Part shown: positions 46,394 through 59,800 of the stretch, one piece after another
Layout of the letters: every line of letters starts with the position of its first letter
Numbering within the stretch: position 1 is the first letter of the stretch
Source of the DNA: Pyrocephalus nanus
Lineage: Eukaryota > Chordata > Aves > Passeriformes > Tyrannidae
Direction of reading: 5' to 3'
Assembly: GCA_038380795.1 (NCBI GenBank)
Contig: CM076266.1
Span: forward strand, 37,895,425-37,959,424
Length of the DNA stretch: 64,000 bases
Made by a program: the position numbers and the translations under genes
Notes under the pieces: generated by a model
Databases searched by the model: none
Told to the model about the DNA's origin: nothing
Seen by the model: the letters and a program-made list of their open reading frames with translations, nothing else

Positions 46394-46447
46394 CCAGTGT
46401 CTCAGCACCTCACCAGGGTGTTCAGCACCCTGCAGGATCAAGGCCTT
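46394..46447. repeat. Ancient amniote repeat fragment
   Basis: 'gtctcagcacctcaccaggg' followed by 'tgttcagcaccctgcaggat' and 'caaggcc' matches the phrase 'gtgctcagcaccttgcaggatcaggcc' that closes many old amniote repeat copies. The family name is uncertain. Confidence 0.45.
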
Positions 46448-47757
46448 TATATGCAACCCTCTAAATCCCTTCAATTGGCAATATTTCATTACAGAGAAGG
46501 GAAAGCAGTATAAGTGGAATTTCTATTTCTATGGCAATTGCAGCAGCAGGAAGCATTAGGGTTTGTTACTCCAGAGAACTCTATCTTCTACTTCTGGATG
46601 AAACTTTCCTTTTAAAAATCTCATCTGCTTCACATAGAGATAAAAAACTGACTGGTAGCATGGAGAGATTTTCAAATATCTAGTAAATAAAAAAGATTTG
46701 TATATAATGTGTAAATACACACATTTTGGATTACACTAAATTGATGTAAAGAATTAGTATACCTCATAGCCCCCTGATGTCTAGTCCGTCCCGTCTCAAT
46801 TTCAGCCCTTTGTGTAAGAAAACAACAGCAAGCTGAAGTGCCATAACTTCAGACTACAGACCGTGCTGGGTCAATATTTTCACCCTTTTTATTTCATTCC
46901 TTGGGTGGCTCATGACAACTGTTATACTAATGGCTAAAGTCAGCTTCTGTGAGCTGTTGTGAGCCTCACATGGGGTTAGCAGCACCTGTGCTAATGACAG
47001 GATGGGAGCTGACTCCATGCCTTTAACCAGAGTCCTCCCTGATGGCTCAGTGAAAGTATTCAAGCTTTTATGTTTGAAAATCAATATGTAGCATTAGGAC
47101 CTAGCCTGAAAAAACAAAAGAAGAGCTTCTTTTTCTGACTGACTTGAAAACGTGAGACATTTTCTCCAGTCAGCCTCTGGAGCCCAACAGGCCACAGGAG
47201 CTCTGTTTTTGATGTCAGCGAGGACTGAAAGGAGCTGGCAAATAGACCACAGGCTCGCTCCCGGACCATGGTGGCAGTGGTGACTGGTCTTGTGCTTCAA
47301 TTTGCAGCTAGCCCTCCCACCCCCGTACCAAACAGATGGTTCATGGCAGGAACATGCTTCAAATGGCACATAGAAGGAAAGGCTTGTTAAGCCTGGCCAG
47401 AGGACCACCAATATGCACATGGCCATTAAGGTGGCATAATGATAGGGTCACTGCAGTGGGAAATATACGAGACCATGTTTTGAACTTTCTTGACAGGTAT
47501 TGTGAACAAAACTTCATTTGGTGTTGCTAAATAGAGTCACCTCTGTTTAAAAGGAGCATACAAAAATCTGTGGCACACAAAATTCTGAAAACTGATTTAG
47601 TAAAGAAGGGTCATTAAGATAAGATAGAATTTGGAACTGATGATTTTGAAAATAACAATGTAGAATGATAAAAAATTTTAAAGTGAGCTCTTAACACTTG
47701 GCCCAATTTACTGAGTCTTTTCATTGGGGTGGAGAAACTTTCACTACATATGCTTTT
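46448..47757. other. Non-coding, no feature recognised
   Basis: Frames of up to 110 codons on the minus strand (47094-47426) overlap others and show no domain. No repeat is seen before the CR1. Confidence 0.45.
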
Positions 47758-48020
47758 CACACAGATTCACAAAATGTGTGAGGTTGGAAGGAACTTCCAC
47801 AGGTCGTCTAGTCCAGCCTTCCTGCTCAAGCAGGTTACTCAGGATTGTGTCCAGACAGCTTTTGGGTATCTCCAGTAAGGGAGACTCCACAATCTCACGT
47901 GGAACTTCCTATGTTCCAGTTTCTGCCCATTACCTCTCGTTCTATTGCTCAGCACCACCAAGATAAGGCTAGCTCCTTCCTCTTGGCCCCCCACTTCAGG
48001 AAGCTGTGATACATCCAGTT
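47758..48020 (-). mobile_element. CR1 LINE 3' fragment, antisense
   Basis: On the + strand: 'cacagattcacaaaatg' (decayed tail), 'gaggttggaaggaacttcc', 'gtcgtctagtccagcc', 'tccagacagcttttgg', 'gggagactccaca', 'gcccattacctctcgttc', 'cccccacttcaggaagctg'. This is the reverse complement of the last roughly 250 bases of CR1, so the element is on the minus strand with its 3' end at 47758. It is 5'-truncated with no coding capacity. Confidence 0.92.
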
Positions 48021-49030
48021 CGTCCTATGCTTGCTAATCAGATAAGAAGCAAATGGAAAACAAAATTAACTTGAAGAAAGCAACAGCTAAAGCACAGTGT
48101 TGGTACACAAACTTGGTTAATGAGGTATACCTGTTATGAGTTCAATTGCTGCAAATCTGATCTTCATCCATTAAAAAAAGAAGTCACTTCTAAAAAAACC
48201 CATACATACTTTGCAGTCTTACCAAGCATGTCTCCAGAGAAACTCCTGCAAATTTGTTGTCATCTGTAATTATAAGTTTGTGAGCTTACTTTGGAAGGTG
48301 GTTCTATGTTTGATTCATACACACTGCTTTGAAATCACACAGAGAAAAAATTTTCTATATTGAACATTTTTATTTTCTGTCTCTTTTAGGACGAAGGCAG
48401 GAAGTTAACATGTATTCAACAGGATTTAGACAATAAATGTGAAAATCATAATAAAATATTCTATCTTAAGATCTAATTTAACTTAATATTTTTAAACAGA
48501 CAGGAACAATAATCCAAAAACTGTATCTAAAATGAAACAAAGGTCTATTTCCCAAGTTATTCAGTCCTTACCCAAACAGATTAAAGTACTAATCCAGATA
48601 ACCGGATTGGGTGTAAAGTGGCCCTTGTATGATATATATTATGTTTATAGGTGGGTATATGTCATAATAGAATATTTTGTTGTAAATAAGATAAGGAATT
48701 CAGACAAATTTTTTTAGGCAGTTCTGTTCAATTTTAAGCTTCTGCATTTAGCTGAATTGAAACAGAGAGGTAACTAGCAATGCAATAAAAATACATCATT
48801 TACATCTTCCTACATTTAAATATATTATCCACCGTGAAAGTTATTAAGAGCAAGTTATTTATTTCATAGTCAGGGTTTCTGAAGTCTGCAAAATCAGCAG
48901 TATGGAAATGAGTAATTTTTGCTCATCTCACATTGTTTAATAGGCTAAACTGAGCATAAACTCAATGGCAGCATTGTGATTCACATCTAAACTAAGCCTT
49001 GTTTCTGTTTTTATATATTCTTCTGCTCCT
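48021..49030. other. AT-rich non-coding stretch
   Basis: Very AT-rich with frames of at most 61 codons. No repeat family is recognised. Confidence 0.5.
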
Positions 49031-49075
49031 TAAGGCCTCTCCAATTCCCAGTGAAGTCAAAGAGAGTACTTCCCT
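49031..49075. repeat. Possible ancient amniote repeat scrap
   Basis: 'ttaaggcctctccaattcc' plus 'cagtgaagtcaaagagagt' resembles the phrase 'ggccc.gatcc...ccattgaagtcaatgggagt' of old amniote repeats. Short and diverged. Confidence 0.25.
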
Positions 49076-50334
49076 TGATGCAAGATTGCGATATAAGATT
49101 CTATACATGCATTGTGTGCAATAGCTATTGTAGATGCACATCACAGCCCATGGAACTAGGATATACTGTAGTGTGTACTCATTTACTTTAAATGAACTTT
49201 AAAATCACTTAAGGCAAAAACTTCCTACAGTAGAAGCCATGTAGTTTTATTGGAAGGATTTTTGTAATTGCATTAGCTATTTTTATATCTTTTTCAAAAG
49301 CAAAAATTCATCAATTATTTATTAAAAAAATCACTAATTACTTCTTTACTTCTAAGATTTCTGAACTGTTACAAAAATTGATCACTTCAGAGAAAATTTT
49401 TTGTTATATTGTTTTTGTAACCTGTTTTTTATCATATTGCTTCTCTAAGTTACATTAATTGCTTTATTTTTATTTCCCTCTGGAAGATTTAAACATATGT
49501 ATAAATACTGTAAATGGGTGTGCTTTTCAGCTAGTAGGGGACTACGGCTTCTTCTGCCGGAGGATTTAGGTGCCACTGTTACATTAAGTTCCTTTGCTGC
49601 CTCAAGCCCAAAGGGAGCTGTATAAGGGTCTGCCCTCTGTCCATTAACTCTCACAGAGCTCTTGGGTGCGAAAGCCTTTCTTTCTTCTGTTGAAGCTTAC
49701 TCACTTTGTGTTTGAATTAAATATTCTTTAGAACAAACGTTGTTATCACCTGTAGAGGTCTTGGAATGGAGAGGCCACCATTCAGGGCAAAAATAAAGGG
49801 CTTAGAGAACTTAAAGACTCTTCTTCCTTTCAGCTTCTGCCCACGTGTCTGCAGCACATCCCACACTTCTCACTCGACTTCTTCGGTGATTCCCTGGAAA
49901 TTCCCAGCATCAGTTACCACTCAGTGTAAGGGGACAGAAAAGGACCTCCAAGAAGAGGAGAGGATGGTGACCTTGTGAGGAGCAGGTAGCACAGTAGTAC
50001 TTCTTGGCACCAATCACCATGAATTTTTAACTACCCTACATATAGCAGAGCAGTTTCAGCAAAAGTGGTTGAGTTTAACTTCCCACATTGCCTTGGGCAA
50101 TAGGGCTTTTCAAAGAGGATGTGCATGCATGTACCAGCAGGCAAAAGAATGGTTTGGTCTCATGCTGTTCCTATCTCAGAGGAAAGCCCTAATTACTGGG
50201 TTCCCAAGCAGAACAGCAGAGCGTGACATTGGCAACCTTTGCCAGCTACAAAAAGATGTGCTCGGGCACTGTAGGTATTTGCCTAAATATCGGGCATTAT
50301 AATACCCACCTCTTTGGAGACAGAGCACTGAATT
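49076..50334. other. Non-coding, no feature recognised
   Basis: 49530-49660 and 49750-49980 are less AT-rich and carry 69-77 codon frames. I see no domains, and no splice sites that would make a convincing exon. Confidence 0.4.
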
Positions 50335-50373
50335 CACCTAGAAAATTAAAAGTTCTCCAAGAACTTTTAGGTG
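50335..50373. repeat. Short perfect hairpin / inverted repeat
   Basis: TAAAAGTTCT (50347-50356) and AGAACTTTTA (50360-50369) are perfectly complementary around a 3-base loop, with an outer CACC/GGTG pairing across an 8-base bulge. It is too short for a typical pre-miRNA. Confidence 0.85.
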
Positions 50374-53119
50374 ATTGTTAATTTGGGACATTTAGTAGCC
50401 TCAAGGGTGCTAGGATTTTGCACTGGTTGCCAGGTCCAGATCCTAGCTGAGCTCATCTAATTTAAGGCCCCAAAACTGATGAAGACAATATGGTCTGGCA
50501 TTTTATTTTTATGCTGGTCCTGGGTACAATCAGAGAGCCAAGCTGGTCTACAGATGAAGATAGTAACAGGTCTTCTCCCGCTACTGCCATTTGAAAAGAT
50601 TATTACAAGCATAAACGGATTGCCAAAATATTTTTGTTACAAACTTCCACCACATACGTTACGGTTGCCACACAGGGACACTCTACTCACATGGCCAACT
50701 CAATGAGACTTGATAATTCCTGGAATACACAGAGAAAAAAGTTTTGCTGTCACCACACAGGACCTGCTTAACGTGCACATTGGCAGTGGCTTGAGAGCAG
50801 ATGCAAGCCTTTGCTCACTAAGAAGTGTGGCAGGAAGTTGAAACTCCTCCCCACACCTACATTTTTCTCAGCATATTCAAGGCACATGGTAGGGTGGAGG
50901 TTCAGGATGCCTGGAACTGCTCTTGGCTTTGCAACTCTGGAAGGATCATCACTCATCCACAGACTGCTCCCTCACCAGGGAGAGCCAAGTGGGATGGTTT
51001 TGTTTTGTGAATATGGTATGCATTCCTTGCAACTGCATTCATGGTAGAAATACAATTTAAATTCTTCCTTCTCTTCAGAGCTGACAAAGCAATGGATGAA
51101 TAAGGATAACAAGCTGCTGGATTGGGTTAAAAAAAAAAAAAAAGACAGAAAAAGTCTATTAGGATATTACAACTTTTTAAAAGTTGTTATTCAGATACAA
51201 GTAAGGTTCTTTAGTGAGGTTCTTTACACACTTCTCTCTCTTCCCAATACAAACATTCTGGAAGATAAAACTTTGTGTCTTCAACAAATTGTCAGAAATA
51301 TGATTACCAAAAGTGTGATCAATTTCTTCAGAGTTTACCTCTTTATGCATGAATCTTTACTTCGAGAAGAATGACTAATTTTTCTGCAAGAAAAGAAATG
51401 AAAAACAAAACAGAATAAAACACGGTTCTTTAGTTGTCTGGATAATCTGTTAAATGTGCATATAGGAATTGAATAATGTCAGGAGTTGTTTTTTCCCCTG
51501 CCTTCTCCACTTTCTTCTTGTGGAGAGCTCAATTATAGAAAAGCTGTCTTTTCTTTACATGGTAGAGTTATTTACTGTATTTGATGTGGAGGGTAAATCA
51601 GGTCCTTGGTACTGCTGTGCTTAATATTAAGCCATGAGTTTTCAGGGGAAATGTAATGCATGAGCAGATATTGCAAATTAGAATACTTTTTCAAAAAAAA
51701 GTAAGCCCCTTGGGCTGATTTCTCTCTTCCTCTCCTCACTTCTTCTCTCTTATCTTTCTGACAATTAATAATAGTACAAGTAAGGTAAAAATCACACAAC
51801 GAAATTTTGTCATTGAGTTTATTTATTATTTACAGAGCTGAGATATGTAGTTAGGAATGAAAAAAACAGCTCATCAAAATTTAACCTTGCCCACCACATT
51901 TATTTTTATCAAATTAAGTTCATTGAAGCAAACCTAATTTCTACTTACTCACCTGCCTTATGTGAAATGTCATGACAGAAAAACAGCACAGCACATCACA
52001 GATGCACCACCATCATTTTAATATATTTATTCACCTGTGTGTCTTGTTTCAATGACAGAATATGAAGTTACAATGAGGGTTGACATACTGCAAACACATG
52101 GGATATACCAGAGAAGAAGATGGCAAATAAAATAGATGAACACTTGTCTGAGGAGTCATCTTTTATCTTAGCAGTGAGGTTGCTGGTTTGGAGAAGAGAA
52201 TCAGAAGTCACCCAGTCAGCCATGTTCCTCAAAGCAGGTCCATGAATCTGTCTGCAAAATATCCTAAGTGGTACAATCCCAACATATGTAAGACTACACC
52301 ACAAAATAGCTAAAAGCTGGGTTGCCCCAGCTTAGTGGTAATATATCTGTTTCTCAGAAGAGCTTAATTATCCAGGGCATTACCCTCCCTATGGCTACAT
52401 GGCTGGTAGTCAGCTCAGAAGTTGGTTGCAGCTGGCTGGCAGTGGCTCATAACACAACAGCAAATGTGTAGGTGCTCCCTGTAGATGATCCAACAATTGT
52501 TGGCCAACAGACTTGTAAGAGATAAACATAAAGGCTTTGTCTCACAGGTGGGTTCTTTTCTTCTCCTACATAATCATCTGCAGTGAAGAGCTTCAAGACT
52601 ATCCCGTACTCCTTGGGGCAGTTTTGTGCAGCCGTGATGATGGTTAGACCTGAAGAGAAAATAACCAAGTTCCTGTGTCTCATTTGCAGAGCATGGCAAT
52701 ATTTTTTTCTTGTGAGTGGTCCAATGCTGAATAAATGAGCTGACAACAAATACCTGAAACCATGCTGAGTCACCTTGGAAGGGCACTGCCATATTTGCAA
52801 GGAATGTTGGGCTCAAAGCCTTTCCTTAGGCTTCCCATCTTGTTTCTGTTTTTATAATAGTTCAAATCTGAACCTCTAAAATCTGGGAAAGTTCAAATCT
52901 AGATTCAGATTTTTTTGCTACAGCTATAAAAGCTAATAATAACAAATTTATCAGAAACAGGAGTCTTCCCAAGACCAGGCATGGAGAAGATATTAACAAA
53001 CTCTAAAAGAAACAGTTAGGAAAGATAAAATGGTTACTGAGAATCTAAATCTAAACCTTTGCATTTGTGCTAAGAGGACTTCAGCAAGATTCTTATTATA
53101 GAGATGTTCTTTAAAGGGA
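50374..53119. other. Non-coding, no feature recognised
   Basis: A15-type run near 51128-51142. 52447-52816 holds 117- and 80-codon minus-strand frames that overlap in different phases, with no domain. Confidence 0.45.
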
Positions 53120-53302
53120 TGAATCTATAGAGAGGTCATAGTTGCCCCATCCCTAAAAACATTCAGGGTCAGGGTGGACAGAATTCTGAGCAACATGATC
53201 TAGTTAAAGATGTCCCTGCTTATTGCAGGAAGTTGGACTAACTGACGTTTAAAAGTTCCTTCCAACCCAAACCATTCTTTGATTCTATGATTTTATTATT
53301 CT
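53120..53302 (+). mobile_element. CR1 LINE 3' end, sense
   Basis: 'gttgccccatccctaaaaac', 'gtcagggtggacagaattctg', 'gagcaacatgatctagtt', 'gatgtccctgcttattgcag', 'ttggactaactgacg', 'tccttccaacccaaacc' and the tail 'attctttgattctatgattt' follow the CR1 3' end in order. The element is on the + strand, 5'-truncated to about 180 bases, with a decayed ATTCTATG-type tail. Confidence 0.95.
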
Positions 53303-54192
53303 AAGAATCCAAAGATAATTTTCATATTTTGGTATTAATGATGCAGGCTGTAGGATAACTCAGTAAATGGAACAATAAAAAATTGCCAGAACCAGAAAGT
53401 ATTTATACATGAGGTCTAAATTTAAGTATAAAAGTGCTTTATTAATTATGGTACTTACTGATCAAATATACCCTAATACCAGATGAATGAATATAAAGCA
53501 GCAAAGGTGATATCAAAAAAGACTCTTGGGGAGAGAATGGAAATTACAGATCAGGAAATCTGACTTCTCTGCCATGCACTATGGTAGAGGTTATAGCAGA
53601 GAAGAATGTTAGTAGCTATCCAGATGCTGTAAGAGGGAAGAATTAATAAGGCTTTTGTTAACTAGTCACATCTTGCAAGTCTTTCAGAGTTCTTTGATTT
53701 TCCAAAATGTAGGAGAAAGGCATATTACTCAGTCACATGCCAAGCATGCTCTGGACAGCAGCATGCCAGGGTGGGATACCACCACACCTCTGAGGGCCGC
53801 TGATGGGGTTTCTCCCACTGCACAGATTCAGTGCCTGATTCTCCTGTGATTCACTAGTGCAACTTCATAACCACAATGACCAGGATTACTCCAGTGCAAA
53901 AGACACAATTTGGAGCATTTATGACTTTTTCTTGGTAAAAGCACACATTGGGCATGGATAAATTAATATCAGAATTTATGTCTGTTTTCATAGCCTTCTT
54001 CTTTGAAGACCTCAATACTCTAGTAATTTTCATTCTTCTCTCCTTAGGGCTCAGTGTATAAACAAGTATGAAGAAATGAGATGGATGGTGAAAGATAAGG
54101 GAGGGGGTGTGGATCATTAGGTTTCTGATAAAGTAATAAAGTACTAGTGTATGCTTGATGATGACACAAGTAAGACAGAAGTGTGAATTTAT
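53303..54192. other. Non-coding, no feature recognised
   Basis: Frames at most 87 codons; no repeat family. Confidence 0.5.
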
Positions 54193-54220
54193 GATGGGAA
54201 AAATTGGATGGGAAAAATTA
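54193..54220. repeat. 14-bp tandem duplication
   Basis: 'gatgggaaaaattg' (54193-54206) is repeated as 'gatgggaaaaatta' (54207-54220), with a partial third unit 'gataggaa'. Confidence 0.95.
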
Positions 54221-56084
54221 GATAGGAAGTAGAAAATTCAGTAACATCTACTGAAGATAGTCTTAAACAATGGATTTTTAATAAGTTCCTCGTGCCCCCC
54301 AACAATTTTTCATTAAAAATAATTTGCACTTCTGATCAACAGTAGTGAATATAGTGTCCATATAACATAATATTGAAAAATCTTACCTGGCACTTGCAGT
54401 CTACCTTTTTGTTGTTAAAACTCTAATGAAAATTGCATTTGCTTTATTTAGTGAAACAATACAGTGTGCACTGTTTACTTTTGAATTACAGTGACACCAA
54501 GCACAATTTTTGTACTACTGCGGGCATCTTGCCATAACACATTTTTATGCATACACATTTGATGCTCTTTCTCTAGTGCCAGCCTGCAATACAAGAGCCT
54601 TGGGAGTGGGAGAAAGCTGTCAGGGAGATGAGGGCTCTTTCGCCAGATGCTGAATGGGAGTAAAACTCCATGGTTATTATTGCAGCTTGGGAAGGCTGCG
54701 TGTGTTTTCTGCTGAAGGATTTGGTCAATAATCACAGACCCATGTGTCCTGCCCTGGCATAATTACCCCACTCACAGTGGTGCAAGGAGTCCCCAGCAGA
54801 GATGTATGTGTTCTGCGGTTTGGGGGATACACTGCAAGTGTTTTCTCTCACAGTTAACTTGTCCTCCCTCAAGTCTCTTAGCTCAATCAGGAAATTTAGC
54901 CCTGTGTGCTGGTTCTAAAACTTTGTGTGGAATTTGTGGCTCTGATAAACATGCAGTGTGCTTCCTCCCTCTGAGGTGCCTGCTTTTCAGTAAGGAGAGA
55001 AGTGATCTGTTTATATTTACAGGCCATTTCCTTGCCAAAAATATCACAGAAGTGAAGGGCAGTTTTAACAGACACCAAGCCTGTTGATTTGGCACCTTAA
55101 AACTCCCTCGACTGAAATCAATGTTTTCACACGATTCTTTTTTTACTTTAAGCTGTTTTGCTGCAACTGATAGACAGCAAATACACACTGCCTGTGAGCC
55201 AGTGGCCAGATTTTTTGGCTGAGGTTAGGGAGTTGGCGGGTTACCCGCCCTGTGGCTGTACTTGCGGTGTGCACAACACACATCACCCCCCTCCCTCCAT
55301 GAAACTCAAGCTGGGGCCTTTATGGTTTGTAAGCAGTAATTCTAGGAGCTGAGCAGCTATCAGCAAGCTAGCCCGAGCTGTGTTAAGCTTTCCTCAGTTG
55401 GAAGTTGTTCTATGTTATATATCACTCAACAGATCTATACACTGTGGTGCTTTAAAGAACAGAGCTCTGTCTTAACTTGTAATCATTTTCTTTGAACTCA
55501 GATACTGTGAGAAATGCCAATAAACCCAGCAGAGACTATTTCTTACCGAGAAAGTGGGGCTATACAGGAATGTGGATTTGAACAACAGGCTCACAGATCT
55601 CATAAGCAGTAGGGTTGCTGGAGGAGGTAAAGGGGCACAACCAGACTAATTTCTCTGGTGAGAAACAGACTAATTGCCCTTATCCAGATCACTGGCACTA
55701 TGTAAAACAAACATGTAAAAATGGAAACGTGTAATCACTGCGTCGTTTCACTGTGCTAACTTACATTCAAATTCTTGGCACGAGAGCATCTACCTGGGAG
55801 AGACAGAGCACTATTATACCTCTGTTGAGTCCGTTGATGCATTTCATCAGCCTAAGAACACGGAAGGTTACAAGAAAGCAATAGCAAAAGGGCTTAGAGA
55901 AGTCTAGACCAAACTGGTTTGCAAATTTGCATGGAAGTGCATACATGCAAAACCATACAGCTTAGAGAAAAGAGAAAGAAAAAGGCTGCTCCCTGGCTTA
56001 ATTTCCCTGCTGTACCTCTAATGGATCCCAGCCAGAAACATTACATCTGATCCTCCTTCAGTTTTGGTAAGGTTTTCTAATTGA
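54221..56084. other. Non-coding, no feature recognised
   Basis: 54800-55360 is less AT-rich, with overlapping frames of 60-101 codons on both strands and no domain. A compact GGCGGG/CCCGCC hairpin lies at 55235-55249. Confidence 0.45.
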
Positions 56085-56400
56085 ACTCGCATCCAAATGC
56101 TGCTTTTCAGGCCTATGTTAATACATGGCCGTGTGTATTTACAGCAAAGCTGCAGAGCTGTTCATACTCACATAAGCAATTCCTCATAGCTGGCTGACAA
56201 TTTAATGAGACATTCTGAATTTTACCTAAGGCATTCTCACCAGTAGGAAATCCTGTTAGATTTACAAGTGTCCATCTGTTAAAATCCTCCAGAGTCATTT
56301 TAGATGCTACACTGTTTGTTGGGTTTTGACCTCCTTTGCTGTGATTGTTCAATTAGTTCTGTTGTGTTCAGACCACATTTGTGTTGTGCATTTTGGAAAG
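56085..56400. promoter_or_regulatory. Candidate conserved non-coding element
   Basis: Repeat-free with 'gctggctgacaatttaatga', 'gttttctaattgaactcgc' just upstream, 'gtgattgttcaattag' and 'acaccatttgtg'-like E-box/RUNX-type cores ('gaccacattt'). It has the texture of vertebrate enhancers. A 79-codon minus-strand frame covers most of it, without a domain. Confidence 0.25.
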
Positions 56401-56782
56401 CACAGTAGGGAAAGAACTTTGCTTTGATGAGATTAAAATGCCAGCCAGGATGTGGCATACATTGCCGCTCACTTATTTTACAGAGAAGTACGAATTGATA
56501 CTTCCTTATTTTTCCTTATGTGGCTACCCTTGCAAAAAGAAGAGTTATAGTGCCTAAACTGAGTTTGATGCACTTCGATTAAACTTCCTTTTGTCCTGTT
56601 AATGCATCTTGAAGGCATTAAGTGGGATCAAGTGGATTAAGGTTTCAAGAGTCTTTGAATCTATTCATAGACCTGCAAATGACACTATTTACTGTTCACT
56701 TTCTGAACCAGTTAGCTTATCCATAAAATGGAAATTATATATATGGACTGTGTGGAAAAAATTGTGTAGCATTTGAAAATCT
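56401..56782. other. Non-coding, no feature recognised
   Basis: AT-rich. 'tatccataaaatggaaatta' near 56718 faintly recalls a MIR core but is too short to call. Confidence 0.45.
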
Positions 56783-56832
56783 GAATTTGAAAAAAATTTC
56801 AAAATTCAATTTGAAAAAAATGTCAAATTCCA
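56783..56832. repeat. Imperfect 25-bp tandem duplication, A-rich
   Basis: 'gaatttgaaaaaaatttc' plus 'aaaattc' is followed by 'caatttgaaaaaaatgtc' plus 'aaattcc': two units of about 25 bases with a few changes. Confidence 0.85.
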
Positions 56833-59800
56833 AAGCTGCCTCAATTAAGGAAAAAAAAAATCCTATTCTCGTTTCCTTCATGCGTTAATGACAGCTACTC
56901 CCTCCCTTAGCCTTCTTCCCCTCTGAAAGTGCAGGAGCAAACTCCAACCCCTGCTGCCAGAGAAGGCAGAGGGTGACAGATCAGTGAAGCTTACACCTAC
57001 AATTCACAAGCTCTTTTGGCAGAGATATTCAGCTCCTGTCAATACTACACAGCCAAAATGGCTCCACTTCGTCCTGCACGGAGACTTCTCTACAGCTCTC
57101 TTATCTGTTCGGCTCAAGTAAACACCACAGCCATAAAATACACCCCCTCTGTATGTTCAGCATGCTCTGCCTGAAAAGTGTATTGAGCAAGGGTTACAAC
57201 AATTGCATCATAAGGTCATAAACTTATAATTAACTGTAACTAAATACACAGAGCTGGTTCTTCTCCTCCTCCTGCCTTACTGAGGAACTCAGTAAGAAAA
57301 AAACCCTTTCCCCCCTCTCCTTCCCAGCTGCTGTGCAATGGCTCAGTAGCATGGGAGGACCCTTGGTCTGGCATGTAATTTCAAATCTTATGGAAGATGG
57401 CCATGGCTTTTGGGGAAGATACTGTTACATGCAATTTGTACGGCTAGAGCAATGAGGTCAATCCCAGGATGCCAGGAGCTGTTTAAAGAGTAAAAATATA
57501 TTTTTTCCTCTCTCTTAAAAGACAGGAAACACTGGATGAGTAGGTGTTAATGAGGGAGCAGGGGTGCCCATTGTAGGCCATGGGTCCAATGGCCTTTTCA
57601 AGGGCAGAGCAGAGCTTCAAGACAGCATTTGACTACAGATAATGAAGTCATTTGGAAAGAATTTAGGGATGTACCTTCCATATCTGAAGGAAAATAGATG
57701 ACACAAAATATTTTTTCAGGATGCATACAGATAGAAAGCAGGAGATAGAAGTATGAGAAAGGGATGTGAAAGAGAGCAAGCACATGATGTGAGGAGGCCT
57801 AAAAATGCAGGCATTCCACAAATAGGAGGTGACATGGAAAAGCATGGTGGGGACACTGGATGATGGGCTGAGAAAAGAAACCTGACAGCAGCATTCTTGA
57901 CAGCAAACAGCTATCAAGTCTGCTAGTCAAGGCCAGAAAACTACACATTACTCCTCTGACATCCATGCACATGCTGTGCATGAGCAGTTCTTGGGGTTGA
58001 GCCAATGCCACTGTTGTTGAGATCATTGCCACTAGGATGAGTTGATGAGGAAGACTGTTTCTTAGTTATTTTTCCACACACAGCCAAGGACCCAGAGAAA
58101 TGCCCAGCAGCACAGCAGTGTTTGAGTTATGGACTAGACTGCAGACAGGGTGGTGACATGCTTCCTGGCACTTGAATAAGGAAATAGAGGGTGGAGGTTT
58201 GATTCTGGAAATGTACTGAATATGGAGCATTTTTTTTCATGTTGAGGACAGGGTTACTGTTGGGATTATTCAGGGAAAGCTTTATCTAAGGTTACCATTA
58301 TATTGTTTTGCCTGTGAACTTTATATCAGTGCAGAGCTAAGACCTCCATGTTGTATTACCAAGTTCTATAAAAGTTGCACAAAGGTTTCTTGAGTGTTCT
58401 AGGAGTCCACAAGAAATTCCTGACTCTGAGTCAGCACCCTTTTTCACTGAGAGACAAATCAGATTAAGGACTAATTTTCAGGAATCTTACCTACCAGGAT
58501 CTTATTCATTGCAACTCCCTCCCTAGTCTTTCTTAAATTTACTACTTTCAATGCACACTACTCTGCCAGCTGTGAACTCTACATAGATCTCAGATATGTG
58601 ATCTCTGAATTTGGTCCAGTGAATTTAAAAGAGCCTAAGTCATTAACCAGGTGCCAAAATAGAAGAGTTAAGCAATAAAAGACATTAGTAAGTGAACATT
58701 AATGCCAATAAGTAACAGGCTACATTTTTATTTCAGATGCAATCCCCCAGGGGGCATATTACACAGTTGTACCATTGCAGCAGGAGCCCCCTGAGGCACT
58801 GTAACTCAGCGACACACCTTCTCCTCTCCTATTCCCTCAGGCAGTCATTTACCTCTGGCCTAAGCCAGAAATAAAATAATATTCCACCCGTCCTCCTCCA
58901 ACCCCCCCAAGCGCTCACCATCTCAGCTGAGCTGGCAAGAGAGAATGGACTCCGAGCTGTACTCATTTCCCACCCTCCAATTTCTAATCCCCAGAGAGGA
59001 AATAAGCAAATGTGTGGCCCTGCTTGTTTCATGCACCTGGACAAAGCCAGGGTAATCCATGTGTGGTTGTAAGTGGGTTCTTACTCCCCCAGGCAGCAGC
59101 ATCCTGCACACATGTAAAGCAGATCATGGAGCTTTTCTTCTGGCTCCCTAGCATGAAAGTTCAGCCATTGTGTACCCTTTCTACTACAGCCAAGAGGCTT
59201 TTTTGTGTCTGAATCTGGGTACAACAACCTTTTTTAAAAAGACCTAACCCACATCCCACCCTGTTACCATCCAAGGAACACTGGACACTCCCAAATATTT
59301 TACTCTGAACTTAGGTCTGGACTCCAAAATGGTCATGTGGCTGCTAAGCAAAGTACTATCAATACAGCCTGTGAGGCACTGTCCCAGCTGAGAAGGGGGT
59401 GACATTCCTCAGAAAACAATGAAAATATTTTGAGAAAAAATAACTACCATTTTTAAAGGAATTTATTGGAGAGGGCAGGTGGAAAATGAAATTAGAAGGG
59501 AGTCTCTGTGTGCCTGTAACAATAGGGAAGCTGATGGCAGTGACCCAGAGCAGCTGGTTAAGCAAAGCTGTCCCTTTCTTTACCCCAGATTTACTGTAGT
59601 CCCTCTGGATTTACTCCTTTACCTCTGTGTTTCTCACCTTGGTTCTGGTATATGACTTGGGGTGAATGGCATATGTTTCATCATGGCATCTCATCTTGGA
59701 AAAAAAAAAACCTCACAGAGAAGCACCAATGCCTGCAAGTCCTCTGGCACCCTACCTTATGTCTCCTGGGAAACTTGTACAGACTGTATCAGCAAGATAT

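Noticed and set aside
52447..52816. Two overlapping minus-strand frames of 117 and 80 codons
   Set aside because: Different phases over the same bases and no domain, as expected from chance.
55235..55249. GGCGGG-TTA-CCCGCC hairpin, terminator-like
   Set aside because: Intrinsic terminators are a bacterial feature; there is no reason to expect one here and the palindrome is short.
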